The notes below the pieces were generated by a model that had not been told where the DNA came from, did not search any database, and saw nothing but the letters and a program-made list of their open reading frames with translations. 29,213 bases of DNA from a virus. The position numbers were made by a program, and so were the translations under genes. Positions 1 through 8,275 of this stretch are shown here, in pieces; position 1 is the first letter of the stretch; each line of letters starts with the position of its first letter. The stretch covers positions 1 through 29,213 of IMG/VR virus record IMGVR_UViG_3300008954_000200; one strand, written 5' to 3'.

Positions 1-1857
1 GACTGGAATCAGAGAAATATCAAGATTTCAATTAGAGATCTTAAGGCTCCGAAAGACAAGGACGTTAGCCCATATGGTACGTTCACCCTTGAGGTAAGAA
101 AGATCAACGATACAGATTCTAAGAGGCAAGTGCTAGAGACTTACGGTCCTCTAGACTTGAATCCTAATTCTCCAAACTACATTGCAAAAGTAATCGGAGA
201 TCGTTACATTAGTTGGAATTCTACAGAGCGCAGATACAAAGAGTATAACGATTACCCGAATAACTCTCAGTATATCCGCGTTGAAATGTCGGAGAATGTT
301 AAGAATAGTTTGGTAGACAAAGAGTCTCTACCGTTTGGCGTAAAGGGCCCACTTAGGTTTAAGTCCTTCACAGTGTCGGGTTCTGCAAACACAGACAACC
401 TTAACGCAACCAGCAGCTTTGTTTCTGCAGACGGAATTTGCAACTTACACGACGGCACAAGCATTAGCTCCATACATATTGGCGCAGAGCATACCGATAT
501 CAAGTTCCAGTTCCCCGCAGTTGCTCTGAGGGAAAAGAGCGATGTACCGGAAGCTTACGCTGATCACAAGAAAGCTTACTTCGGTGTAGAGTTGAGGCAG
601 AGCGGAAGCTCGACTCGATTCGATAAGAGTAATGTTGATTTGCTCCGTGCAAAGCCAGGTGCAATTAGCAGCTTCGATGCTAGTACTACTACCGAGCACA
701 TGTGGGCATTCACTCTTGACGATCTTATCCTACAGCAGGATAACAACGATAAGCATGCCGAATATGTCTCTGGTTCGTGTTCAAACGCTGAGTCCATCAC
801 TGCTATCAGTGGCGGGTATCAAGCTGTACTAGACGGAGGGTTCACCAAGTTCACAACTGTGTTACACGGTGGGCATGATGGCCTCGATGTTACAGAAGCT
901 GACCCGTTCAGAAACACACTTCTACAGGGCAAGACGAAGCTCAACAACTACGCGTATGCATCTGTTATGCGCGCCCTAGATGTTATTTCAGAGCCTGATG
1001 AGTTAGAATTCAACTTGGCCACAATGCCCGGTATTACAAATGAAAGTTTAACTCAAGAGTTGGCTGACCTGTGCGAAGAGCGCGGAGATGCACTTGCAAT
1101 CGTTGACCCGAAGGGCGGCTATGAGCCGATCCACGAGGGAGCGCCCGGAACATACCCCAAGGTAGGTTCTGTTAGCGACACCGTTTCTAACATGAAGGCA
1201 CGAGACTTGGATTCGAGCTACGCATGTTTGTACTATCCCTGGGTACAGGTAAAGGCCGCAACCGGCCAGTTAATTTGGGTACCGCCATCTGTAGTTGCTC
1301 TTGGAACTATGGGCTCCAGCGAATCTCGCTCGGAAGTTTGGTTTGCTCCGGCAGGCTTTAACCGAGGAGGACTCTCGGAGGGTTCTGCAGGTATCAATGT
1401 TATCTCGGCACGAGAAAAGCTTTCGGCCGACGATCGTGATGACCTCTACGAGAACAGAGTTAACCCGATTGCATCATTCCCGTCAGAAGGAATTGTAATC
1501 TTCGGTCAGAAGACTGCTCAAATTCAGGCTTCTGCTTTAGATAGGATTAATGTGAGAAGATTGTTAATCCACCTCAAGAAAGAGATTTCCAGAATTTCCA
1601 ACAGAATCCTGTTCGACCAGAATGTCCAAGCAACTTGGAATAGATTCCTGGGGAGAGTGGAGCCGCTTCTAGCTAGCGTAAAAGCTCGATTCGGTCTAGA
1701 GGATTATAAGGTGGTGCTCGACGAGTCCACCACAACTCCGGATCTCCGAGATCGTAATATAATGTATGCGAAGATTCTCCTTAAGCCAGCTAAGGCTATT
1801 GAGTTCATCGCATTAGATTTCACAATTTTTAGAAGCGGAGCTTCTTTTGACGATTAA
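1..1857 (+). CDS. Tail sheath protein, 5' end cut by the window
   Basis: This is the contractile tail sheath subunit (T4 gp18 type) that polymerises around the tail tube and contracts on infection. The frame is open from base 1, so the first ATG at 130 is internal; the visible part is 618 residues. Sheath hallmarks include LDLNPNSPNYIAKVIGD soon after that ATG, a central variable region with the GGHDGLDV segment, and a C-terminal domain containing RDRNIMYAKILLKPAKAIEF, the conserved fold of all contractile sheaths. T4 gp18 is 659 aa, so probably only a short N-terminal piece is missing. The tail tube gene follows 45 bases downstream, the usual 18-19 order. The C-terminal domain makes this identification secure. 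Confidence 0.95.
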   Translation, partial: DWNQRNIKISIRDLKAPKDKDVSPYGTFTLEVRKINDTDSKRQVLETYGPLDLNPNSPNYIAKVIGDRYISWNSTERRYKEYNDYPNNSQYIRVEMSENVKNSLVDKESLPFGVKGPLRFKSFTVSGSANTDNLNATSSFVSADGICNLHDGTSISSIHIGAEHTDIKFQFPAVALREKSDVPEAYADHKKAYFGVELRQSGSSTRFDKSNVDLLRAKPGAISSFDASTTTEHMWAFTLDDLILQQDNNDKHAEYVSGSCSNAESITAISGGYQAVLDGGFTKFTTVLHGGHDGLDVTEADPFRNTLLQGKTKLNNYAYASVMRALDVISEPDELEFNLATMPGITNESLTQELADLCEERGDALAIVDPKGGYEPIHEGAPGTYPKVGSVSDTVSNMKARDLDSSYACLYYPWVQVKAATGQLIWVPPSVVALGTMGSSESRSEVWFAPAGFNRGGLSEGSAGINVISAREKLSADDRDDLYENRVNPIASFPSEGIVIFGQKTAQIQASALDRINVRRLLIHLKKEISRISNRILFDQNVQATWNRFLGRVEPLLASVKARFGLEDYKVVLDESTTTPDLRDRNIMYAKILLKPAKAIEFIALDFTIFRSGASFDD

Positions 1858-1902
1858 AAAAATAGATAGCACTAGTTATTAACATAATGGGAGACCTGTA
1901 AA

Positions 1903-2529
1903 ATGGGAAGTTTTTGGAATGATAAATTTTTAGAGCCTAAGAGGAAGTTCAGATGGCTTTTTAGAGCAGAAGGCCTAGGCAGCGACGCCGAATGGATTGC
2001 GAAGAGCGTTAAGAAACCTTCGTGGAATGTAAGCGAACATCCTCATAAATTCATTAACCACACTTTCCATTACCCAGGCAGAGTAGAGTGGCAGCCGATT
2101 GAGGCTACCCTTGTCGATGTATCCCACCCACAAGACGCTAGCGCCAATCTTCTAGGAGCCCTGCGTAACGCAGGATATAACTTCCCGACAGGCAAGTTCG
2201 AAGGATCTCATACAATAACTAAGGCCGGCGCAGTTGGCGCTCTTGGTAAAGTTACCATCACACAAATTGGAATTAATGAGAACGACATCATGGATGAATG
2301 GACTATTGTAAACGGATTTATTACTGACGTTCAGCTAGGAGATCTAGATTACGAAGGCGACGATCTGGTAGAAGTTAGTTTGACCATGGTCTATGATTAT
2401 GCTTATATGACTCACGCCGGCGGCAACGCCAATGGTTGGATAGGCGCCCAAGGCGCTGCTCAAGGTACTCACGCTACTTCTCTTGGTGAGGGCTCAGGTC
2501 TTTCCAAGCACGATGATGGCAAAGGTTAA
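1903..2529 (+). CDS. Tail tube protein (gp19-like)
   Basis: This is the inner tail tube subunit (T4 gp19 type), which stacks as hexameric rings inside the sheath and forms the DNA channel. The 208-residue length is close to T4 gp19 (163 aa) with a Gly/Ala/His-rich C-terminal extension after about residue 170. The N-terminal stretch FLEPKRKFRWLFRAEG, the WNVSEHPHKFINHTFHYPG segment and VEWQPIEATLVDVSHPQD match the beta-sheet pattern of myovirus tube proteins. It follows the sheath gene and precedes the gp26/gp51-type gene. The ATG has the purine-rich GGGAGACC about 10 bases upstream. Confidence rests on family pattern plus position next to the sheath. Confidence 0.92.
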   Translation: MGSFWNDKFLEPKRKFRWLFRAEGLGSDAEWIAKSVKKPSWNVSEHPHKFINHTFHYPGRVEWQPIEATLVDVSHPQDASANLLGALRNAGYNFPTGKFEGSHTITKAGAVGALGKVTITQIGINENDIMDEWTIVNGFITDVQLGDLDYEGDDLVEVSLTMVYDYAYMTHAGGNANGWIGAQGAAQGTHATSLGEGSGLSKHDDGKG

Positions 2530-2552
2530 TAATAATTAATAAATAACTTAAC

Positions 2553-2581
2553 ATTTGTTTTTATAATTGTTATTGTATTAT
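2553..2581 (+). promoter_or_regulatory. Possible weak sigma70-like promoter
   Basis: The only intergenic gap after the tube gene (2530-2605) is very AT-rich. It carries TATTAT at 2576-2581 inside TGTATTATATAC, the same extended -10 block found before the helicase and dnaE genes. The -35 side is poor (TTTGTT near 2554-2559), so the call rests mainly on the shared -10 element. Confidence 0.35.
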
Positions 2582-2605
2582 ATACGTTAAATAAACGAGG
2601 TTTGA

Positions 2606-3466
2606 ATGAGTCGCAACAATAAGGAGCGCACTGGCAAGAAAGACGCTGGTGAAACTCCTCCCGTTGGCAACGCAGTTGAGTCGGAAGATCTACTAAGCTT
2701 TGTAGTACCGACTGAATTGGTTGACTTACCATCTAAAGGGCAGTTCTATAGCGAGGGGCACCCCCTTAAGGGCGAGGAGTCTATTGAGATCCGCCATATG
2801 ACAGCAAAAGATGAAGATACTTTAACTAGCAAAACTCTTCTTAAGAAGGGTATAGCTTTGGATAGAGTCCTCCAGAATATAATTGTTAACAAAGATGTGC
2901 AAGTTAACGATCTTCTTGTAGGAGATAAGAATTCTATAATTGTTGCAGCAAGGATTTCAGCTTATGGGCCCCACTACGAGACAAAGGTAACTTGTCCAGC
3001 TTGTTTTACTAGTGCAGATCATTCTTTTGATCTAGAAGACTTAGAAACTAAAAATGCTGATGAAGATTTCGAAGAACTTGGAATTGAAAAAAATGAAGAT
3101 GGAACGTTTACAGTACTCTTACCGAGGACTAAGGTAGATGTTACTGTTCGACTCCTTGACGGCAACGATGAAAAGAAGGTGACTTCTAACAGAAGTAGAA
3201 AGAAAAAACTAGGAGTAGATAAAGAACCAGCATTAACAGATTTGTTTAAACAATTTATTGTCTCTATCAGTAGCGTCACTGATAGAACACAGATCAATGG
3301 GTTCATTGAGAACATGCCAGCAGCCGATTCACGCTGGCTAAGAACAGCTTATAGTAAGTTAGTTCCTAATATTGACGCCACTCAAGATTTTGAGTGCCCA
3401 TCTTGCGGGTACCAGCAAGAAATGGAGGTACCGTTTACCTCTGACTTTTTTTGGCCTCGGGCCTGA
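2606..3466 (+). CDS. T4 gp26/gp51-type baseplate protein with zinc ribbon
   Basis: A 286-residue protein of the T4_baseplate type (Pfam PF12322 from memory; related to T4 gp26/gp51, baseplate hub assembly). Seen directly: an N-terminal charged leader (1-30), VDLPSKGQFY near 39-48, the conserved IEIRHMTAKDEDTL block (61-73) and NIIVNKDVQVNDLLVGDKN (91-109). A zinc ribbon is built from CPAC (130-133) and CPSC (264-267), separated by a long acidic insert. The protein ends DFFWPRA. It lies between the tail tube and tape measure, where many long-tailed phages keep their tail assembly chaperones, so a chaperone-like role is plausible. Its last codons cross a run of seven T that could shift ribosomes into the next frame. 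The baseplate label comes from the family; the exact role is inferred. Confidence 0.75.
   Translation: MSRNNKERTGKKDAGETPPVGNAVESEDLLSFVVPTELVDLPSKGQFYSEGHPLKGEESIEIRHMTAKDEDTLTSKTLLKKGIALDRVLQNIIVNKDVQVNDLLVGDKNSIIVAARISAYGPHYETKVTCPACFTSADHSFDLEDLETKNADEDFEELGIEKNEDGTFTVLLPRTKVDVTVRLLDGNDEKKVTSNRSRKKKLGVDKEPALTDLFKQFIVSISSVTDRTQINGFIENMPAADSRWLRTAYSKLVPNIDATQDFECPSCGYQQEMEVPFTSDFFWPRA
3446..3452 (+). other. T7 run: candidate ribosomal frameshift site
   Basis: Seven T occur four codons before the stop of the zinc-ribbon gene (phase TTT TTT TGG). A +1 slip (or -2 slip) of tRNA-Phe here joins that frame to the downstream frame, which is open through to 3653, giving a fusion of about 348 residues. 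A short GGCC-TCG-GGCC stem follows immediately (3453-3463). This is a candidate only; normal reinitiation at 3471 is the alternative. Confidence 0.35.
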
Positions 3467-3470
3467 ATAC

Positions 3471-3653
3471 ATGCAAGGGGTATATGAGCAGTTCTTCTTG
3501 CTCAAGTACCATGGCGGCTGGTCTTTTATAGAGGCTTATAATCTTCCTGTTGGTTTGCGCAACTGGTTTGTTGAGCGACTAGCGAAGCAGTTCGAGGACG
3601 AAAAAAAGCAAGCAGAGGACGCCCAAAGAAAAAGTAAATCTAGAAGAAGATAG
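3471..3653 (+). CDS. Small tail-cluster protein, possible frameshift extension domain
   Basis: A 60-residue product if it starts at ATG 3471, four bases after the preceding stop. The frame itself is open further upstream and overlaps the zinc-ribbon gene. The sequence is mostly helical with YEQFFLLKYHGGW, then EAYNLPVGLRNWFVERLAKQF, and ends in a basic KSKSRRR tail. No convincing Shine-Dalgarno precedes ATG 3471, so it is expressed by translational coupling or by a frameshift at 3446-3452. The arrangement (gene plus overlapping short C-terminal frame just before the tape measure) resembles the G/GT tail assembly chaperones of lambda-like and Mu-like phages. Function is not known to me. The terminator right after it closes this transcription unit. 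Confidence 0.65.
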   Translation: MQGVYEQFFLLKYHGGWSFIEAYNLPVGLRNWFVERLAKQFEDEKKQAEDAQRKSKSRRR

Positions 3654-3680
3654 GTCGAGTTTTTGCTCGGCCTTTATTTT
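3652..3680 (+). terminator. Rho-independent terminator
   Basis: An 8-bp stem AGGTCGAG (3652-3659) / CTCGGCCT (3666-3673), with one G-T wobble, closes a TTTTTG loop and is followed by TTATTTT (3674-3680). It overlaps the stop codon of the 60-residue gene and would separate the sheath/tube/chaperone-like transcript from the tape-measure operon. Confidence 0.7.
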
Positions 3681-3730
3681 AGCTACGCTACTAATTATAT
3701 TGAGGTATAGTACCTTTTGAGGTTTTAATT

Positions 3731-4060
3731 ATGGAAGAAACAAATGAAGGCGAGCTAGTCACGCAGGTTTTGGATTTAGATGAGGACTCTCTAGATGAAA
3801 TGACTTTAGACCAGAGAGGTATTCTTATTAAGAGAATTATGAAGTCTATGTTTGGCGCTCCATCTTTCCCGATGGAAGTACGAGGCTCCGCCTCTCAGAT
3901 TGCTGCGTTTGCCACCGCGCTGGGAAAAGAGAAAGCTTTTATGGAAGCCTTTTCAAGATACGGATTGGACGATCCCAAAACATATAAAAGCAAAGCAAAA
4001 CTTAATAATGCTATTAGGCAGTTCGAGACCGTAACCAAAGTAAAGTGGCCTTTCAAGTAA
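3731..4060 (+). CDS. Small hypothetical protein before the tape measure
   Basis: A 109-residue protein with no assigned function. It has an acidic N-terminus (1-25, rich in E and D), a short helix RGILIKRIMKSMFGAPSF, then a compact block with RGSASQIAAFATALGKEK and YGLDDPKTYKSK, ending in WPFK. The second half looks like a conserved small domain, and I have the impression of similar proteins in marine T4-like phages, but I cannot verify it. GAGG at 3720-3723 provides a ribosome site 7 bases before the ATG. It lies 14 bases upstream of the tape measure, so a role in tape-measure handling or tail assembly is possible. It is not a membrane protein. Confidence 0.75.
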   Translation: MEETNEGELVTQVLDLDEDSLDEMTLDQRGILIKRIMKSMFGAPSFPMEVRGSASQIAAFATALGKEKAFMEAFSRYGLDDPKTYKSKAKLNNAIRQFETVTKVKWPFK

Positions 4061-4074
4061 GGGGATATCGTTAG

Positions 4075-7000
4075 ATGGCGAAGCCTGCAGAAGAAAAAAA
4101 GATCGAGACGATTATAGCGAATCAGAATAAGCTTCTAGATGCTCAACTAGCAAAAGAAAAACAGTTGGCAGCACTTCAGAAAGAGCGCACAGGCTACATG
4201 GAGCGCGAAGCAGACGCGGCTAGAAAGCATGCAGAGGAAGCTAAAGCTCGTTTAGACATGGCTTCTGAAGCTATGCAGATATCAGAGGAAGAAAGAAAAG
4301 CAAGGCTAGCGATAATAGATGCGAAATTAAAACAAGCTAAAATCGATGCGAGAGAGGAGAAAATAAGCAAAACAAAATTAGCCGACATACAAAAATATCA
4401 TGATCAGCTGACGCCTATACTCAATGCCTCTAAAGAACAACTAGAGATACTTCACAAACAGGCTAAAGTAGAGGAAGAAAAACGGGAGCTTATTAAAAAT
4501 CAAAAAGAAGCAGCCGAAGGTCTGGCGAAAGCGATACAAAGTGCCGCCGGCGCATCAACAGGAATTAGTGACGCATGGAAGACCGGAGATGATGTAGGTT
4601 CCCAACTAGCTAAGGCCGGTGTACACGGTACGAAACTCACAGATGTCTTGGGGGGAATTGGCAAAGGCTTTGTGGATACACTCAATCCAGCAAATTTGTT
4701 AGGATCAACTATTAAAGGTATTTATGATTCATCAATTGAATTATTTACGGAAATGGACAAAGCCCTTGCGACGTTCAGGCAACAGACTGGTCTTTCTCCA
4801 GAATTTGAAGAGTCTCTAGTTGATGTACGTCAAGAGATGGTTCACCTCGGAGCACAAACAGAAGACATTGCAGATGCATTTGCAAAGTTATCTGAGGAAA
4901 ACTCTGCTTTTGTATTTCAAAATAAGCAAGTAAGAGACAGCCTCATGAAAACAACCACAGCTATGAAAGTTGCATACGATGCAGAACAAGAATTTGCAGC
5001 TGCCGTTGGTTTTTCTATGACTGCCATGGCCGAGTCGCCAAAACAAGCAGAGAAGACTGCCATGGGCCTAGCAAAGTTTGCCAAGGATATTAAGGCCTCT
5101 CCAAAAGAAATGATGGGAGACTATGCCAGACTTGGACCCTCTCTTGCAGCCTGGGGCAAGAATGCTACAAAGGTATTCAAAGAGACAGCAGCAGCAGCTA
5201 AGGCATTGAATATAGAATCCGAAGCCCTCTTGAATATCGCCGGCCAATTTGATACATTTGAAACAGCCGCCGGCCATGTAGGCCAGCTAAACGCTATGCT
5301 GGGAGGAGATTACTTCGACACAGTAGAAATGGTTAACGCTAGCGAATCTGAAAGAATTGAAATGCTTATGGAAGGCGTAAGAGCTACAGGCAAATCTTGG
5401 GATAGCTTAGGTCGTTTTGAGAGAAAAGCAATCGCGACTGCTGCCGGTATTAGTGACATGGCCGAGGCTAATAAGATGTTCGGCCAAGGTCTCGATGTTT
5501 ATAAGGAACTACAAGGACACGTTAACGACGCAACTATGTCGTATAATGATTTGTCGGACGCAGCAATAGAAAACATGGACATTGAAGCTAAACAAAAGGC
5601 CCTTTGGCGTTCATTGGCACTTTCGCTAGAGCCAATTATTGATCTAGCTAATATGTTCTTGGGAGTGACTCAAAAATTAGCTCAGGCCACCGGACGTTTG
5701 TTTCCGATCGTAGCCATAGCAATCGGATATACTATTAAATGGGCTTGGTCTCAAAAGTTACTAAACGCGGAGACGATAAAAGGTCTGGCTTTAGGGGCGA
5801 AGAACCTCATCTTGCGCGGCGCGTCTGCAACGTTGCAGGCCCTTGAAATTAGCCGCGAAACTAGAAAATTAATTTTAGGTAAAGCTAGTATAAAACAAAG
5901 AATCCTTGGTTTAGCTATGGCTGGTAAAGAATTGATCGTGAGAGGAGCACTAGCTGGAGCAACATGGTTCCAGAACACAGCCATCGGCGCTTATATAATA
6001 TCAACTATTAGCGCTACTGCTGCCCAATGGGGATTAAACGCCGCTATGTATGCCAACCCCGTAGGGATTTTCGTCGCCGCAGTCGTAGGTCTTATTGCCG
6101 CCCTCGGCGCTTTGATATACTATTGGGATGAGGTAACTGCAGCCGTCGCGAGTTATACAGACTGGCTCCTTAATGCACACGGCGCGATATTATTTTTGAT
6201 GGGGCCAATAGGTTGGCTCATATGGGCCGGCCGTACAATCAGCGACGTTTGGAACTCGGTTAGTGAAACCATGGCCGGAGTGACTTGGGAATCTACAAAG
6301 AACTCCATCCTTGATTTTGTTGATTCTACAGTGGGTTATTTCACGGAGGCTTGGCAGGGTGCCGTCCTGATGTGGAAAGATTTCTGGAGAGAAATGATGG
6401 CGCCCATAAATGGTTTCATCGGATGGTTTAAAAAAGTCTGGAATAAGGTAAGCAACGTCCTCAAGACCGCTGGACGCTGGATGGACTCCCTCTTGATCGC
6501 TGTTGGCGTTTTGCTGGGCCCCGCCGGCTGGCTTGTTGCTGGTGCAGCCTTGGTGTACAGACACTGGGAGCCGATATCAGATCTCTTTTCCACAATAGGC
6601 GATAAAATATCCAGTATCGTTGACAAGATGTCTTCAGTCAGGAGCTTCTTCTCAGGAGCAATAAGCTCTGTGGGTAGTTTCTTCAGTTCCTTGAACCCGT
6701 TCTCTGACGGTGTTGCAAATAATAAAGATGGCTCGGATAACTTTGCTGGCACTTCAATAATAAATGAAGGAGGCATGCCGGAGCAGATTGTCACGAGTCC
6801 TGACGCAATGAATATCGTTTCCAATGAAAACCTAACTAGGCAAATCGAAACAAACGAAAGAGTAACACAAGCTGTAGCTGGAGCGCGCAAAGCAGAAAGA
6901 ACGTCAGTGTTTGATCCGCTTGAATCAGTTTTTGATACGATAGGGAGAAGTCTAGGTATTGGCGGAGGCAACCAACAACCAGCCGCCGCCATGGCCGGTG

Positions 7001-7116
7001 CAGGCGCAGGCCCACAAACGCAAATTATAATGGAAATCGACGGAACAAAAATAGCTAAAGTTCTTCTTGACCCGTATATGGAGAGAGTATTAAAGCCAAA
7101 GGTGGAGGTCTCATAA
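4075..7116 (+). CDS. Tail tape measure protein
   Basis: This 1013-residue protein has the architecture of a tape measure, which sets tail length and is ejected through the tube. Residues 1-150 are a highly charged coiled coil rich in A, E, K and R. Residues 170-520 are helical with VRQEMVHLGAQTEDIADAF and AAAAKALNIESEALLNIAG. Four hydrophobic segments follow: LFPIVAIAIGY (~542), NPVGIFVAAVVGLIAALGAL (~661), AILFLMGPIGWLIWAG (~702) and LLIAVGVLLGPAGWLVAGA (~805). The C-terminus is Gly/Ala-rich and ends with KIAKVLLDPYMERVL. It follows the tube and gp26-type genes and precedes tube/baseplate genes, as T4 gp29 does. T4 gp29 is 590 aa, so this tail should be much longer, near 150 nm by the usual ~0.15 nm per residue rule. 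Confidence 0.9.
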   Translation: MAKPAEEKKIETIIANQNKLLDAQLAKEKQLAALQKERTGYMEREADAARKHAEEAKARLDMASEAMQISEEERKARLAIIDAKLKQAKIDAREEKISKTKLADIQKYHDQLTPILNASKEQLEILHKQAKVEEEKRELIKNQKEAAEGLAKAIQSAAGASTGISDAWKTGDDVGSQLAKAGVHGTKLTDVLGGIGKGFVDTLNPANLLGSTIKGIYDSSIELFTEMDKALATFRQQTGLSPEFEESLVDVRQEMVHLGAQTEDIADAFAKLSEENSAFVFQNKQVRDSLMKTTTAMKVAYDAEQEFAAAVGFSMTAMAESPKQAEKTAMGLAKFAKDIKASPKEMMGDYARLGPSLAAWGKNATKVFKETAAAAKALNIESEALLNIAGQFDTFETAAGHVGQLNAMLGGDYFDTVEMVNASESERIEMLMEGVRATGKSWDSLGRFERKAIATAAGISDMAEANKMFGQGLDVYKELQGHVNDATMSYNDLSDAAIENMDIEAKQKALWRSLALSLEPIIDLANMFLGVTQKLAQATGRLFPIVAIAIGYTIKWAWSQKLLNAETIKGLALGAKNLILRGASATLQALEISRETRKLILGKASIKQRILGLAMAGKELIVRGALAGATWFQNTAIGAYIISTISATAAQWGLNAAMYANPVGIFVAAVVGLIAALGALIYYWDEVTAAVASYTDWLLNAHGAILFLMGPIGWLIWAGRTISDVWNSVSETMAGVTWESTKNSILDFVDSTVGYFTEAWQGAVLMWKDFWREMMAPINGFIGWFKKVWNKVSNVLKTAGRWMDSLLIAVGVLLGPAGWLVAGAALVYRHWEPISDLFSTIGDKISSIVDKMSSVRSFFSGAISSVGSFFSSLNPFSDGVANNKDGSDNFAGTSIINEGGMPEQIVTSPDAMNIVSNENLTRQIETNERVTQAVAGARKAERTSVFDPLESVFDTIGRSLGIGGGNQQPAAAMAGAGAGPQTQIIMEIDGTKIAKVLLDPYMERVLKPKVEVS

Positions 7117-7917
7117 ATGAGTTATAATGAAGCGGGAGAGCAGCAACTTTTAAATAAAGGAATGGGGTTATATTTTTATCATGTTCCCACTGGCAGAGAA
7201 GTTCGATTTAAAGCGTTCATCACAACATATGAAGACTCTTTCCAATCCAAATGGTCGTCAGAAAGAGTTTATGGAAGAAACGATCCTATCCACACATTCC
7301 AGGGTACGGAAAGATCTATCAACCTAGGGTGGGATGTACCCGCTGCAGATTATAAAGAGGCTAAGGAGAATTTTATTAATGCCTCTACCTTATACGCGAT
7401 GCTGTATCCCGCTTATAAGCCTAGGATGGATGTCGAAGGAGAAAAGATTGGTATCATATCCGGCGCTCCTTTGGTAAAGATAAAATTTGGTAATTTAATT
7501 ATTAATGCTGGAGCGACTATATCTGCCGCCACTGGTTATGCTCACCAGACAGCTAGGGATGCCGGCCTTCTAGGCTATATAGACGGACTTAAGTTCTCTC
7601 CCGATCTGGATTCTGGATTTTTTGATGGTGGTGGTCGTGCGGGAGAAGGCTATGTAGAGGGAGAGCTAATACCGCAGACTATTAAGCTTTCTTGCAACTT
7701 TCACGTCCTGCATAGCCACCCTCTGGGCTGGCAAGCTAAGGATAAATCTCTAAGAAAAGACGGATCACAATTTCCTTATAACGCAAATATACCAGACCCC
7801 CCTGGTCCGAAGAAGCCTGCAGTAAAGGGAGGCTCAACAGATGGAACTAAGAAGCCCACGGGCGACCCAAACGATCGTGCCGCCGAGGAGAAGGCCCTCG
7901 CTGGCGGAAAGAAGTAA
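7117..7917 (+). CDS. Tail tube/baseplate junction protein (gp48/gp54-like)
   Basis: A 266-residue virion protein whose start directly abuts the tape-measure stop. It begins with a beta-rich domain containing RFKAFITTYEDSFQSKW, then VYGRNDPIHTFQGTERSIN and LGWDVPAADYKEAKENF. A later segment, APLVKIKFGNLIIN, precedes GLLGYIDGLKFSPDLDSGFF and a closing HVLHSHPLGW. This resembles the baseplate tail-tube proteins gp48/gp54 of T4-like phages, which cap the hub and start tube growth; the gene order (after the tape measure) agrees with T4 29-48-54. The last ~45 residues are Pro/Lys/Gly-rich and probably disordered. The choice between gp48 and gp54 cannot be made here. Confidence 0.65.
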   Translation: MSYNEAGEQQLLNKGMGLYFYHVPTGREVRFKAFITTYEDSFQSKWSSERVYGRNDPIHTFQGTERSINLGWDVPAADYKEAKENFINASTLYAMLYPAYKPRMDVEGEKIGIISGAPLVKIKFGNLIINAGATISAATGYAHQTARDAGLLGYIDGLKFSPDLDSGFFDGGGRAGEGYVEGELIPQTIKLSCNFHVLHSHPLGWQAKDKSLRKDGSQFPYNANIPDPPGPKKPAVKGGSTDGTKKPTGDPNDRAAEEKALAGGKK

Positions 7918-7923
7918 TATATT

Positions 7924-8265
7924 ATGTCAAACAATAGATACGATAACAGAGTCACAAAAGATAATTTTCATGAACTATATGATGAGGTTTTCGAGAATAG
8001 AGGCGTCAATGGTATCACTCAATATACGACACCTGTACTGAGGTATCCCACTGTAGCAGAGATTCAGACTTTAACAACTGTTACACATATATGGAAATAC
8101 GGCGATAAGTATTACAAAGTTGCCGATAAATATTATGGAGATTCAAGATTATGGTGGGTCATAGCTTGGTATAATAAATCTCCGACCGAAGCACACAACA
8201 AGCTTGGTGATTCCTTGCGCATTCCCTTTCCTCTAGAAAAAGTATATGAATATTTCGGACTATAA
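7924..8265 (+). CDS. Baseplate wedge protein gp53-like, LysM-type domain
   Basis: A 113-residue protein. The second half carries a LysM-like unit: TVTHIWKYGDKYYKVADKYY, then GDSRLWWVIAWYNKSPTEA and LRIPFPLEKVYEYF. T4 gp53, a baseplate wedge subunit, contains such a fold, and small LysM baseplate proteins are common in contractile tails. The first half (RYDNRVTKDNFHELYDEVFE and RYPTVAEIQTL) would be the wedge-binding part. It sits between the gp48/54-like gene (6-base gap) and a large structural gene (10-base gap), in one operon. The LysM-like pattern is clear; assignment to gp53 rather than another LysM tail protein is likely but not proven. Confidence 0.75.
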   Translation: MSNNRYDNRVTKDNFHELYDEVFENRGVNGITQYTTPVLRYPTVAEIQTLTTVTHIWKYGDKYYKVADKYYGDSRLWWVIAWYNKSPTEAHNKLGDSLRIPFPLEKVYEYFGL

Positions 8266-8275
8266 AGAGATTTAA

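Noticed and set aside
130-132. ATG at 130 as the true start of the sheath gene
   Set aside because: The frame is open back to base 1 with plausible sheath sequence, so the gene starts before the window.
3372-3470. Upstream ATG at 3372 as start of the short tail-cluster gene
   Set aside because: It lies deep inside the zinc-ribbon gene without a ribosome site, and the extra residues look out-of-frame; ATG 3471 or a frameshift entry explains the frame better.
6190-6992. Two overlapping antisense frames (124 and 218 aa) opposite the tape measure
   Set aside because: No ribosome sites and no family pattern; both lie wholly inside a well-supported gene on the other strand.
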